Source: Lepiota brunneoincarnata (taxonomy: Eukaryota > Basidiomycota > Agaricomycetes > Agaricales > Agaricaceae). Taken from it: DNA of 64,000 nucleotides. The stretch covers positions 62,001 to 126,000 of the forward strand of contig JAEBUN010000038.1 in the NCBI GenBank assembly GCA_023014365.1, read 5' to 3'. Numbering within the stretch: the stretch's first letter is position 1; every line of letters begins with the position of its first letter. The notes under the pieces were generated by a model. That model ran no database searches and was not told the origin of the DNA. It saw only the letters and a program-made list of their open reading frames with translations. This document shows positions 11,345 through 23,841 of the stretch, piece by piece. Made by a program: the position numbers and the translations under genes.

Positions 11345-11666
11345 AATCGAAGAAGAAAAAGATACCGCTCGGAAACGGAGAGAACATCGATTGGTCTGAG
11401 ATGGTTGAAAGGCTACTGAGGTCGTAATTTCTGATTAATTTGATTTTGTCTTGCTGTGTGCATTTTTCGATTTGGTTTTGTGCATCGTGAATTTTCGTTG
11501 TAATGCATTCCTTCCCAGTTGCTACAAGTTATCGTGTAACTTATACAATCCATCTCGTGCAATGCGGTAATTGTTGTACTATTGAGCTTGATAAAGCAAA
11601 CCGGAAGTAAAATGCATGACATTATTCTTCTACCTGATTACGGGCCATACATCAGCTACTGGGTAT

Positions 11667-13067
11667 TCAATCCTGAGGCGGGGCATAGGGTTCAATGAGC
11701 ATCTTGCTGAATTCCTTGAGTTTCTCAGGCCCTCGCACTTCCTCGGTCAGCAGAGGAAGCTGGATGATGTGAAAGAATTCATCATATAGTTCATGAGCTT
11801 CGTTGAGATATTTTTGTTGCATCTTGTGACGGACGCTGCAGTGTTCGCAATTGGAGGCTATCAAGAGCGTCAGGTCGGTCCCAACTTTTCGAAGCACGAG
11901 CTTACATTTTTTGGGGAACAACAGTTGGTTGACGACGATATTGTGCGTATCGATTTCGTAAGTGGTTAGTTCCTGGACGAGTCGTTCTGTCTCATATAAG
12001 GATAAGAATTCGGATATGCAGACGCAGACGAAGGTTGTTTTATCCTATACTGGGTATAAATTTCGGCGACGCGGCCGACGAATCAGGATGACGCACCGGG
12101 TCTTTAAATTGCGTATTGACCTCAGTGATCACAGCCCTCATAGACTCAAGTTTAGCGAACATGTCCTCCTGGGAACCAGCTTCACCACCCATCATGGACG
12201 ACATCTACGGTGGGGTTGATGAAGGAGTCTACGGAATGTTTGAGATTGCTGGAGTACCTGGCTTATCATTGGTCCAAAGCGTGAACCCAAACTACTCAAT
12301 TTGCCCAAGGCCTTCTCCAGGACCGCAGGGAACGACAAGAAACGGAGGGTATGCCCAGTAGGGGCAGTGTCGAATACAATGACGGAATATTCCATTGATT
12401 TGACATGCCTAATCAACCGGGTCAGCGAGTTCCTCCAAGAAAGGAACAGTTCCGGGGAATTACTTCATGATCTCTGCAAAGCCCATAGCTTCATCGACAC
12501 CGGGGATGGCAAAAGCAAGATCTTGCATCATAGAGCCCATCATCCCATTCTGGTCGGCTGCAAAGAGAGTTGAGCGACCTGAGCAAGAGGCGATGGGATT
12601 AGCGTACACTGTTCGATCATTTCTTGGATAGCACTCGTCGGGTCAATTTCCATGGCATACAGATTGTCAAAACCGTTGACTTTCGTGGCGTCTTTTCCGA
12701 ACTTCTGGCCGAACGCATCTGACAAATTGTGTGCGGGATCGGTTGACTATGCGACAAAAAGTATAAGCACAGGAATGGAGCGATATGGATGGAAGATACA
12801 GACGATAAGCAGCACAGATTTCCTGTATTTTGCCAGTTGGATGGCCAGGGAACATGATGTCGTAGTTTTCCCTAGTTCAAATGAGCAAATGTTGTATGTT
12901 TGGGTAGGTCAGACCTCACCCACACCACCCTTGCCTCCTGATGACGAACGTTGAGGATATAATCAGATTAAAAAACAAGAATACGAACCGCAGAAGATCC
13001 ATCTGAGGGTGGTCTGGTCAAGGATGTTCTGGAGGGTGGGAGGTAGAAGTTCGTCTTCAGCCATCAT
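11667..13067 (-). CDS. GET3: Get3, ArsA-type ATPase for tail-anchored protein insertion, 9 exons
   Basis: Exons (minus strand) 13067-12989, 12937-12920, 12871-12804, 12746-12608, 12557-12464, 12408-12258, 12204-12097, 12044-11906 and 11857-11667 join into a 328-residue frame. The protein is a cytosolic ATPase dimer that carries tail-anchored membrane proteins to the ER receptor. Visible motifs are the deviant P-loop GKGGVGKTT (assembled across exons 1-3), [15 protein letters not shown], the switch segment [13 protein letters not shown], a Met-rich region MSSMMGG that fits the client-binding groove, and the zinc-binding CXXC in NCEHC. Exon 2 is only 18 nt. Two ATG codons in a row open the frame; the first is used here. 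Length matches the family (about 320-350). Confidence 0.95.
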
Positions 13068-13112
13068 GTTGGAGGAAAAGAACCTGTTCACGCCGGTCAC
13101 TCTCCTTTCACC
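13068..13112. promoter_or_regulatory. 45-bp divergent spacer between the GET3 and SRP68 start codons
   Basis: The start codons of GET3 (minus, 13067) and the modelled SRP68 gene (plus, 13113) are separated by only 45 bp, so the two 5' leaders must overlap or lie inside each other's first exon. No TATA box was seen. Both genes serve membrane-protein targeting to the ER, which makes shared control plausible, though this is an inference. Confidence 0.45.
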
Positions 13113-15276
13113 ATGACCATCCTCTTTCAGGGTACTCATTTCCCCCTCCAATGCCACCCCTTTCTCATCTGTTTCAGCTCTCCAGCTTGTTAATCAGCAG
13201 CGTAATGCCTACGGCCTGCGCTACAACGATTATACCAGGTATAGGTGAGCTGCTCAGGCTATCTCACTCTAGAAGGGGCGATCAATGCTCCCATAGGAAA
13301 CACTGCACCAACCGTACCCACCGGTTACGTTCTACGTTAAAGATGACGCACGGAAAGGGACGTGATTTTAAAAAGCTGCCTCCTATAACCCCAGTTATCG
13401 TCAAGGAAGGACAGTAGGTATTGTGTCCGCCTTCTTCTTCAATGTCTGAGTACATCTACAGCCTCGAGCTACTCCTGTTCGAAGCTGAACGCGCATGGGC
13501 TCACTCTCAGGATCTCATTAACCAGGCCCTCCCTCCTGCCAACAAGGGCCACGTCAGCACTCTCCGCCACTCCGCAACAGGACGCTTCCGTCGGGCGGTC
13601 CATTGGTCCACCCAATTACTATCCCACTGCCAGAGTCTCTACGCTAGCTCTCGTCTATCGGCAGAGAATCTCCTTGAGGCAACAATCTACACTATCGTTG
13701 TCAATGGGCGTTTCCTCCGCTACAGGGAGGAATTCGAGGATGCGCTGATACAGCTCAGCGTGGCCCGAGGCTTGCTGGACGAGCTGACTTCCACGGCGCG
13801 TACCAGCAGGGAACATGCCCTTGCCGTCCTCTTTGCTGATGAGGTTGGTCCTGAAATTCGCTATTGTGCCCATCAACTCGGCCGAACTAAATCCTACAAT
13901 ATCGATGACATCGTCGCTGACTTGGCGCCGCAATACCGAAACTCGATTGTCGAAAATTGCGATGTAATAATTCGGAAACTTCATTCCGAGGGCCACGCGA
14001 CTGAACGGGGCAGTCAGCAGAAAAGGCTTCGACAGCTGTTATGGGAGGATCAACCTGTACCTGTCAGGTATCCCGAGTTGGTTGACGTCCTCCTCAAAGT
14101 TCAGGAAGCTGAAGAGAAGCTGAGAAGCCAAACAACGGGGGATCCAACTGTTGATGGCCATAAGCTGGCCAGAGAGAAGCAATCAAAAAAAGGCGTGGCG
14201 ATATACGACGCAATCCTTTCTGCGTTAAGTGATGCAGAGGATGTGAGCCGGAAGTTAGCGGAAGTCCAACAGGTGATTGTCCGAACATCTCTAACACGGA
14301 AATTCTGACTTCTAGTAGCTGGGTGGGGGAGCTCTGGCGGTTTCGAGCGGGGCTCGCGACATCCACTTCGTACATGACTACATCGTCTATCAATTGCTCT
14401 CGCGTCGCATTCAACGTGACCTTTTGCTGGCATCTGTACTCTTGGCATCTCACTCTACCATGGGGTACGACTCCAGGCGTTCCAGTGTTAAGCCAGAGCA
14501 GGTCGATAACCGGTTGTACCCCGCAATAGTGAAGCTCTTGGAAATAGTGGTCCAAAGCTTAGACCAGATGCGCAGTCTCAGTATTGTGGATGATACCCCT
14601 GACTTGGCTTCCGCGGTGGAAGCAAGACTGTCCTTTACCAAGTCCCGCAGGTGAGTTTTTCCCCTCTTCGGCATCGGGACACACTATAAAACTCTCAACT
14701 AGATGTTTGTATCTCGCGCGTGGCTATACCCCTTTTAAAAAATACGCGGAAACCCTCGCACTCCTGCAGCACGCCAACATCCATATCCGCGAAACCGCCA
14801 GTACCCTCTCCGTTCTCACCTACGACCCAGCCTTGGGCGCCATAGGCTCACCCCCCTTTTCACTTTCTCAGGATGATGTCAGGGTGCTGGAAAATGAGAT
14901 CATAAGGGACTCGTTACTACACAAGCGGGATTGGTTCAACTACAATGGAGGGTCGATCACCAGGGACCCGAAGGACTATCAGAAACCTACGTTCTTCAAT
15001 ATTGCGCTCAATTATGTCCCGCTAAATATGAATCAGCTACTCGAGAGGGCCGGGAAAGAGGCGTCTACATCTGCGGCAGCGGCACCTCCCGTTAGCGCAT
15101 TGGTAAATCGCACTTCGGGCAGTGTTCCGGCACCTGCCAGATCTGCGCAGTGGGAAAGCACGTCAGAAATGAGATCGATTGCGAAAGCCAAAATCGAGGA
15201 AGCAGAACCTGAGCCTCAAACATCAGCTCGGGTTGGTCTCAGTGGTATATTGGGAGCTTGGTGGGGTAGGAGCTAA
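13113..15276 (+). CDS. SRP68: Signal recognition particle subunit SRP68, 6 exons
   Basis: Exons 13113-13131, 13178-13244, 13297-13413, 13462-14272, 14319-14650 and 14703-15276 yield 639 residues, close to the usual 600-640. SRP68 binds SRP RNA and SRP72 in the particle that brings ribosomes translating secretory proteins to the ER. Family-typical stretches are [17 protein letters not shown] with basic [11 protein letters not shown] (RNA-binding N-terminal domain), [30 protein letters not shown] and the C-terminal [19 protein letters not shown]. The first exon (MTILFQ plus one base) is only 19 nt. It is chosen because a GT-AG intron (13132-13177) then restores the frame before [14 protein letters not shown], but it is the least certain part. 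The gene ends 95 bp from the convergent Ku80 stop. Confidence 0.92.
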
Positions 15277-15371
15277 ATGACATTCATCGTTTAATAAAAA
15301 TCGTCGTTTAGAAGTTGATATTAAAAAATTCTAGCCCTAAAATTTCAAGCCATGAACTACGCGAACATTCG

Positions 15372-18300
15372 TTAAACGCCTAAGCCCATGATGCCTAGAT
15401 GTGTGATATCACTCACTTCGTCAACGCGGTTTTCAGACACGGAGGCTGCACCGCCATAATTACTGGCTTCCTTGTCGCTGATAAGACTATAATCTCGACC
15501 AAGTGCCTTGATTTCCGACCAGAACTCTGGGTTTCCTGGTTTTTGAAGACATTTCTCTTTGAGGTTTGGCAGAAATCTGATTCAATGCACAAGTCCTCAG
15601 CACGCGAGTAGAAAGCCGATCAGCTCAACCTACTCATTCCACGCATCAATTTCGTCTTCCTGGGACCCGTCAGTGGCGGAGCGAAGAACGATTAAGACCG
15701 TCTAACCTTGAGACAGGAATCCCTCAGCGTCTTCAGGCAGTCAATCATTTCCTCACTCCTCCTTGATGCAAAGGGTCTTAACACGATCTCCGTAATGACC
15801 TCAGATAAATCTGTCACAGCCTTGGTGACCACGTCCCCTTGAGCGATGTTCTTCTCGAAATCCTTGAGTGGGTATGTTGTCCCGACTATCCTCCCTGGTG
15901 CTCTCCCTGGACTAACCCACGGAGACACAGAGCGAGCGGGGGTGGGTAAAGGCATATCCCCCCGGAGTGATTGTTCCGGTGTGTTCTTCCGGTTGAGTAA
16001 AAGCCCTTCATCGTTTCCGTCACCCATTGGGTTTTGAACAACTAAGTAATCTTCATCCTCATCGTCTTCTGTGTCGCTATCACCAATCTTTGCCTTCCCT
16101 TTCTCATTCGATGGCGACGATCCGGCCTTCGTATACACGGGTTGGTCGATATCCATTAAGGACGCTCTCGTCACCCTACTCATCCCTAAAGACACCTCCC
16201 GCTTCCGGTCCAGCAGTAACATATCATCATCCTCCTGTGCATGTTCGTGCCCCCGCCTAATGCTACCACCACCACCTTTTGCTATGCGTTTCGGCACCTC
16301 TTTGACTTTGAATACATCCTTACATTGCTCAACAGCACCCTTGGCGCGTTTGAGCACTTTCCTAGGCGGGTCAAAGTATTTGGTGAGTTCAGGATGGGTC
16401 GGAGGGAGTGGGTGGGAGATGATGTCGGGGACTACGGCACAGTGGAACATAGCCTGCTTTGTGCGGTGGATTGAGGGGTTGTAGGAGTCTGCCGGGTTGA
16501 ACCACGGTGCACGGACTCTACTTGTTTTGTTAGCCGTTGGTGAGATTTGTTCGAGTAAATATGTACCCTTCATCTGCTTCTCCAGCAGTCATTAGATCCA
16601 TTGCGTCGACGAAGTTGTCCATGGCTTCCCTCTGAGGCTCTGCCGGGACGTATGGGTGTTTTGCAATTAGCTCACCGTTTTTAGAAATGGGTTTATCGAG
16701 GGAAGCGAATGTATACTTGCGAACGTCGTCCGCGAAGGGCATCTAGAAAACCCAGACCCCATGAAGTCTTGTTCGTAGTGTAGGGAAAACCAGGGACTTG
16801 TACCTGAGCCCACAAGAAACACTCCGCTTTGTCGAATATTTCGGGGTACAGAACGCCCATCCTCGGGTCTGCACCATCTTTGCTTACCCAACGAGCAATC
16901 GCAATAACGTTTTTCTCGTACATGGCTTGCACGACCGAAGAGAGAGCGACTTGTTGTTGGGGAGAACCGGGATCCGCCCACACATATTGGATTTCTCCCA
17001 TTGATAATTCCCTGCGAAACTAGCCCACGTAAGCGCTGGTGCGTCGAAAAGGACGGATAATGGTGCCTACTTTCTTTCGAGGGAAAAATCCACAGACATC
17101 GATGCCTTTCTTGGTCTGCAAGCGAGGAAACTGGCCATTTGGGCAAGGAACATAAGTTGTACCATACTTGAACCCTCTGACAAGCTCTTCTTTTTCAACC
17201 TTTTCCAAGTTCTCTTCTTTCTCGTTCCCATCCCTAGACCGGCTCTCCCCGTCAAGATGATCGGTTCTGTCATCATCTTCCATCTTGACATCCCCATCTG
17301 CATCTTGCTCATGGTCGCTACTTCGGTCGACATAAAATTCCGTCCGCATCTTCAATGGGGCATATACAATTTTGGAACGTTGAACCGAGTCGTCATCAAT
17401 TACCACTGCCTGCCCCTCGTCGTCCTCCCGTAGTGCATACTTCTTCCAACTTTTTGGACGAGCTATAGCGGTGCACTTGCTGGTCTTGATAAGGATTTCG
17501 ATTGCTTCCTCTGCTTTAGTCTCGACATCGCCCAAACGCAAGATAGTGCCCATGAGAGCCGAACGCGTCTGCTTGATGTCCGGTCGTGCGATTTCCTGCA
17601 GGGCAAAAGTACAATTGCCAACAATTCCTGATTTCATAGTCGAAGCTAGTTGATGATAGAATTCCTCATTAGCCCTCTAGACTTGGAGTTAGTATGCCCA
17701 GACAATGGGAGAGATTCGAGAGACCTTGTGAACGGTTTTGTTGGGTTCTGTAAACGGTAACTCTTCGTCATCAAAGTCAATACCACTATCAGTAGTGAGA
17801 GAGTTTGAAACCGAGGGACAAGTCGAAAACTAACATGATGGTCAGAGAGATGTCAAGGGTATCCATCTTTTTGACTGTGGCCTGCCAATCTTCGACTTCA
17901 ATTGGGCATTCGGCATTGGTGAGCAAGACAATTTTCCTGGTCCATGTCTTTTTGGAGGCGAGATACTCGGCCTGAGTTTCAATTCCAACAATTAGTGCAT
18001 CAATGGCTAGTCCAAAAGTGAGCCTTAATATGGGATTTTTGTTGGGTTGAACTTGCCATCTCCGACAACGACAGATGGCCGTAGAGCATCCAGTTTAGCC
18101 AGAGTGTGTTCGTTAGGCTGGCCGATTGGGATATATTCTTGAACATTCTCGTAGCCACCATTCTTGTCATTGACAATATTTTCAGTTTCTGATGTGGTAT
18201 GTTAGAATTATTCGACGAGGTTGCTCTCGCAATGAGGACACCTTTGGACCCAAAGACAATTATACCACATTGATCAGTCTTGCGTCCGTTGAAGATCTAA

Positions 18301-18587
18301 GTGTAGAAGATGTTCCACAACGTCTCGAGTGGTTCTCAGGGCGAAGATGCGCACCATTTCCTGTATTTTGAGCTTGACGAACTGGAGGGCATATTCGAGA
18401 TGAGACACGGTCCTTTGCCCACTCTCGCTATTGGGACCTGGCGGGAGCTGCACTGTCTTGACGGTGGCCATGGGTGGCGAGGTGTCAACCAGGAACATGG
18501 TAACTGTGTACTGTGCTGGCGGTAAGTGCGGAAGCGCGAAGGTAAGGTGACGGGTTGGGGACGCACTCCTGCTCTTTCTGCTGGCAT
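15372..18587 (-). CDS. KU80: Ku80 subunit of the DNA end-binding Ku heterodimer, 12 exons
   Basis: Exons (minus) 18587-18567, 18510-18355, 18296-18242, 18188-18057, 18006-17835, 17785-17725, 17676-17071, 17019-16804, 16742-16567, 16517-15707, 15659-15634 and 15576-15372 make an 878-residue protein. Ku80 with Ku70 forms a ring on DNA ends and starts non-homologous end joining; in fungi it also acts at telomeres. The start MPAERAGYTVTMFLVD leads into the vWA-like N-terminal domain, followed by the Ku core (KTSKCTAIARPKSWKKYAL, FLWAQ) and the C-terminal segment ALFHCAV-like/LPPTHPELTKYFDPP. An acidic insert (about 17150-17330) interrupts the core and lengthens the protein beyond the usual 700-750. 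The intron 18056-18007 begins with GC rather than GT. Confidence 0.94.
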
Positions 18588-18836
18588 GGCGGTTAGCCTT
18601 AATGACTTTGATTCGAGGATGGAGACGCGACGAGGGTATATGGGGTCACGTGAAGGCAGTGCTGTGTCACGTTTGTATTGTCACATACGGAATGAGTTGT
18701 TTTCACTCTCCTTTTGCCATCATCACGCGCCAGTTTGTGACTTTCAAGCCCGCCTCGTATTCCACTCGATACCACTTCTCTAATCGCTTCCTTCTCTCTT
18801 CCTCTTCTCCACTCTCACTTAAAGACGTCCGCTCAA
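18588..18836. promoter_or_regulatory. Divergent promoter region of KU80 and the Sth1/Snf2 gene
   Basis: Only 249 bp lie between the two start codons, so both promoters must be here. The 60 bp before the plus-strand gene are C/T-rich (CTTCCTTCTCTCTTCC near 18787-18810), a common feature of fungal core promoters. No TATA box was found. Confidence 0.5.
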
Positions 18837-21800
18837 ATGCTGGGCAATGGCATTCCTACACCGTTGCAACAGCAGCATCCACAGCAAAGACCGCAGTCAA
18901 TGCCTGATATCCAGCAGCTAATGGCCGTATGCCCATTCATTGCTTTCCCTCTTCCGGCTTGCATTTACATATTTCCTCCCAGCGCGCAAGCTTCCTCCGC
19001 AAAAACCCTACCGAGCAGAAGTCACCCCATGAACTGGAACAAATCATGAAATACCTCACAGCAGTCGGACACAGTGAGATATCCTTCCTATCGCTCATAC
19101 CACCTCATACGAAATCAGCCTAGTGCAAGGACGTACACAAGGGCAGCAGCAACATGCCGTGCTACAACCCCAACAGCCTCCTACAACCAACGGCCATGGA
19201 CCGCACCTCAACGGTACTTCCACCCCGTCCTCGTTGTCTTCAGGACCAGTCTCAGCACAGCCCGTACCGGTGTTGTCCCAAACCCCCGTTTCATTTACAC
19301 AAGACCAGATTACTGCTCTTCGTGCACAGATTGTCGCCTTCAAGCTCCTCAGCCGTGGCGCTCCCCTCCCCGACCATGTCCAACAGGCGATCCGGGTCCC
19401 AAACAATGCTATTCCCGACCTTGAGAAAGTTGTCCAGCCTTCATCCGTCTCCACCAAAATTATCGACGCGGCTGTGAAGTCGGCCAAGGGGGAGCCTAGT
19501 TTACCCGCCACTCCTGCTGCCTCGGCTATTACAGAGGACATAAAGGCGGAAGAATCGGATGTAGCACCTGTCAACCCTGCTGATCTCCCAAAGGGGCCCT
19601 TCCTTGAAGACAATGCCAACTCTGGGATATACCCCTACAACGCTTACCGACACCCTCTTTCTCATTTGAAGCGCACAACCGAAAACGATCCTCCCCTGCT
19701 AGCTACCCGTCTGCAACGCCTTCTTATCCCAACTATTATGCCAGCAGGGCTTGACGCGCATCAAATTCTGAACGAGCGTGACCGATATGTTGAAGCCCGT
19801 ATTCAACAGCGGATTCGGGAACTCGAAACTATGCCTTCGACGATTGGCTCCGGGAACTTTGATGTCGATTTGGAGGTGAAGGAGGAAGCAATGGATGACA
19901 AAGAGAATCTCTCAAACCCTTTGAATTCCCTCATTCATCCTCCCGCTACCGCCCATGGTAAACTGCGGGCAGTAATTGAGCTAAAGTCCCTCCGTGTCCT
20001 TGACAAGCAGCGTGCCATGCGAGCCATGGTTGCGGAACGACTCAGTCACGGATCTTTACTTCCGCTCAATCGCCTTGACTTCCGCCGTACACGCAAACCC
20101 ACCATTCGTGACGCACGTTCGACGGAGCAGCAAGAACGCAGGCAGCGAGCGGAACGTGAGCGACGGGCCAAACACAAGCACGTTGAACAGCTGACTATCA
20201 TTTGCACCCATGGCCGCGAAGTCATCGGTGCGAACCGCGGTGCTCAAGACCGTGCAGTGCGGCTCAGTCGCGCTGTCCTCCAATTCCATATCCACACTGA
20301 GAAGGAGGAGCAGAAGCGTATTGAGCGCCTCGCCAAGGAACGTCTCAAGGCTCTTAAGGCCGACGATGAAGAGGCTTACATGAAGCTCATTGACACCGCC
20401 AAGGATACCCGTATCACCCATCTCTTGCGCCAGACTGATGCATATCTGGATTCGCTCGCCCAAGCTGTTGCTCAGCAGCAGAATGAGGGCGGATTGGCGA
20501 CAGAAATGGATAATGAGCCTACATCAGAAGCTACATTCGGTGCCCAAGTTGCTAACGACGATATTATTGGTGGCGATAAGAAGGTGGACTACTATGCCGT
20601 TGCTCATCGCACCCAAGAAAAGATTACCAAACAACCAGGTATTCTCATCGGTGGCACATTGAAAGAGTACCAGGTCAAGGGCTTGCAATGGATGGTCAGC
20701 TTATACAATAACAAACTTAATGGTATCCTGGCAGATGAGATGGTGAGTTTTCCGTGCGGCATACAGTTCGTTTCCCTCACTCATTTCTGGCAGGGTCTCG
20801 GCAAGACCATTCAAACTATATCCCTCATCACCTTCTTGATTGAAAGCAAACGACAACGAGGGCCTTATCTCGTCATAGTGCCCTTGTCCACAATGACGAA
20901 CTGGTCCGGGGAGTTTGCAAAATGGGCCCCCTCTGTAAAAACAGTGGCATACAAAGGCAATCCTATGCAGCGTCGTGCATTGCAAGGCGACCTTCGGATG
21001 GGTCAATTCCAGGTTCTGTTGACGACGTACGAGTACATCATCAAGGACCGCCCTCACCTTAGTAAGATCAAGTGGGTGCATATGATCATAGGTTTGATTT
21101 TCCCCGTCCCGATGTACCACCAGCTCTGACACCAGATCATAGATGAGGGTCATCGCATGAAGAACACACAATCCAAACTGGCTCAAACTCTGACAACTTA
21201 CTATCATTCACGCTACCGCCTCATCCTTACCGGAACGCCATTGCAAAACAATCTACCAGAGCTGTGGGCTTTGCTCAATTTCGTTCTTCCCAAAATCTTT
21301 AATTCGGTCAAATCCTTCGATGAGTGGTTTAACACTCCGTTCGCGAATTCTGGTACTGGTGACAAAATTGAGTTGAACGAGGAAGAGGCTCTGCTTATCA
21401 TCCGTCGATTGCACAAAGTGTTGCGACCGTTCTTGCTCAGGCGCCTAAAGAAAGATGTGGAGGCTGAGCTGCCAGACAAGGTTGAGAAAGTTATCAAGGT
21501 TCGCATGAGTGCGCTCCAGAGCCAGCTATACAAGCAGATGAAAAAGTATAAGATGATTGCTGATGGCAGGGAAACCAAGGGGCAAGTGTCATTTACTCGG
21601 CCGGAGGATGTTACTCATCTCTACTTCCAATTCTTTAGCAAGCCTGTTGGCATCAAGGGCTTGAGTAACGAGCTTATGCAGTTGCGTAAGATATGTCAAC
21701 ATCCATATCTCTTTGACAGTGTCGAGGACAAGATTAGTCCTAGTGGCTATGTCGATGAGAAGATCATCCGTACCTCTGGCAAAATCGAACTCCTCCATCG

Positions 21801-23841
21801 TATTTTGCCAAAGTTCTTCACCACCGGTCACAGAGTACGTGTATATATATCCTAAATGCTCTTGTTGTTGTTGACGAAGTCTCACTACCAGGCACTTATT
21901 TTCTTCCAAATGACAAAGGTTATGGACATCATGGAAGATTTTTTGAAGATGATGGGCTGGAAGTATCTTCGCTTGGATGGTGGCACCAAGACAGAAGAAC
22001 GCGCCTCCTTCGTGCAGTTATTCAATGCCAAAGATTCTGAATACAAGGTCTTCATTCTTTCGACCAGGGCCGGTGGTTTGGGTCTCAATTTGCAGACAGC
22101 CGACACTGTTATAATGTATGTCTTAATCCTGTTCTTTTGGTGCAAGAGTTCTGTTCTAACTTCGAACATAGATTTGACTCCGATTGGTGAGTCATCGAGA
22201 AATCTCAGGGCCCTCGCTGACATATACGCTTTAGGAATCCACATGCTGACCTTCAGGCACAAGATCGTGCTCACCGTATCGGCCAGACCAAAGCGGTGTT
22301 AATTCTCCGTTTCATCACTGAAAAGAGCGTCGAAGAAGCGATGTATCAGCGGGCTCGGTTCAAGCTTGATATCGATGACAAAGTTATCCAAGCCGGTCGT
22401 TTTGACAACAAGTCGACGCAGGAAGAGCAGGAAGAATTCTTGGTGCGTTGGTAAATTGTCCACTTAGATCAGATTCTCATCTGCCTCGTCCACTGGATAG
22501 CGATCCATTCTTGAAGCTGACCAAGAAGAAGAGAATGAGGAGGCTGGTGACATGAACGATGATGAACTCAACGAGCTAATCGCGCGTAGCGAGGACGAGG
22601 CAAGAATTTTCCAGGAAATGGATGTGAAGCGGGAACGAGACGCCCTAGAAACTTGGCGTGCAGCAGGCAACAGAGGAAGACCTCCCCCACCACTCATCCA
22701 ACTTGAAGAGCTGCCAGAATGTTATCAGACCGACGAGCCTTTTGACGCCAAGGAGGCAGATGAACTTCTCGAAGGCCGTGGACAACGTCGCAGAAACGTG
22801 GTCAGTTATAATGACGGGCTTAGCGACGATGCCTGGGCAATGGTTCGTGCAGACCCGCATTTTGTAGTCGATTATGGTGCTAAGTGTTCACTCCCAGGCA
22901 CTTGAAGAGGGCGAGGACCTTCAAGAGGTCTCTGAGCGTGCCCGTGAGAAGAAAGAGCGACGACTCAACAACAAGCTACTCAAGGAAGCCGAGGCTTCCG
23001 CTCGGGGCACCCCGGTATCGGATGTTGACAGCCGTAGTCGTAAACTCAAGAAGAACAAGAACAAAGCTGATGAGCTGAATGCTGGTTCAAAGAGGAAACG
23101 CGGGTACAAGTCAATGTCCGTAACACCTTCCATCGCCGATGACGAGGAAGACGACCACGACTTAGTACGGGAATCTTGTCAGCCCCTTTAATTTGCTGAA
23201 ACTGATAAACCCACCTTCAGAAACGGCGAAAGAAGGTGGCAAGTATGAACGACCTTTCCCCCGCTATCCGTGACAAAATGAAGAAGGCGTTCGCGGAGTG
23301 TCATAAAGCTGTTCTTGCCTGTGAAGATGAAACCGGGCGCAAGCGCTGCGAGTTGTTCCGCGAACTACCCGACAAGCGGGTAATGCTTTTCTCTTTTTCT
23401 TCTTTTTCTAAAATGCTGACTATAACTCAGGACTACCCTGACTATTACCAACTCATTTCGCAACCAATCGCTCTTTCCCACCTCCGCAAGCGTGCGAACA
23501 GCAATTACTACAAAAATGTTCAAGCGTACAAAGATGACTGGATTTTAATGTTCAACAATGCACGAACCTACAATCAGGAAGGTTCTTGGGTGTATGTTGA
23601 CGCAGAGGAGATGGAGAAAACATTCCTGACAACATTCAACCGTATTATGACTGGCTCTGGGCTTCCTGGTGCACTGCCTGCTCCTGGTAGTGCCCAAGCA
23701 GGGTCAACTTCAGGATCTTATGACTCAGCACTGACACCTATGGAAGAAGATGATCGGCCACCAGCAGTACGAGGAAGGAGTACTGGAAGAAAGCAGGTGC
23801 TTAGTGATGAAGAATATCTGACTCCCAGTGATGATGAGTGA
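18837..23841 (+). CDS. STH1: SWI/SNF-RSC catalytic ATPase (Sth1/Snf2/Brg1 type), 12 exons
   Basis: Exons 18837-18926, 18983-19073, 19124-20742, 20794-21091, 21143-21834, 21892-22115, 22172-22186, 22235-22442, 22501-22842, 22898-23164, 23221-23379 and 23431-23841 give 1471 residues. It is the ATP-driven motor of a nuclear SWI/SNF or RSC chromatin remodeller. In order, there is a Gln/Pro-rich start, an HSA-like region rich in Arg/Glu/Lys (near 20090-20360) that would bind actin-related proteins, and SNF2 helicase motifs: DEMGLGKT (residue 600), [27 protein letters not shown] and [10 protein letters not shown]. Next come an acidic/basic SnAC-like segment, a KRKRGYK patch and a C-terminal bromodomain ([16 protein letters not shown]) for acetyl-lysine. 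Exon 7 is a 15-nt microexon. Length and layout fit Sth1 better than the larger Snf2, but assignment between the two is not certain. Confidence 0.94.

Noticed and set aside
21092..21135. Alternative acceptor CACCAG before ATCATAG in the remodeller gene
   Set aside because: Using it would duplicate the Ile-Ile codons and shift the conserved IIDEGHRM motif out of frame; the acceptor at 21142 restores it.
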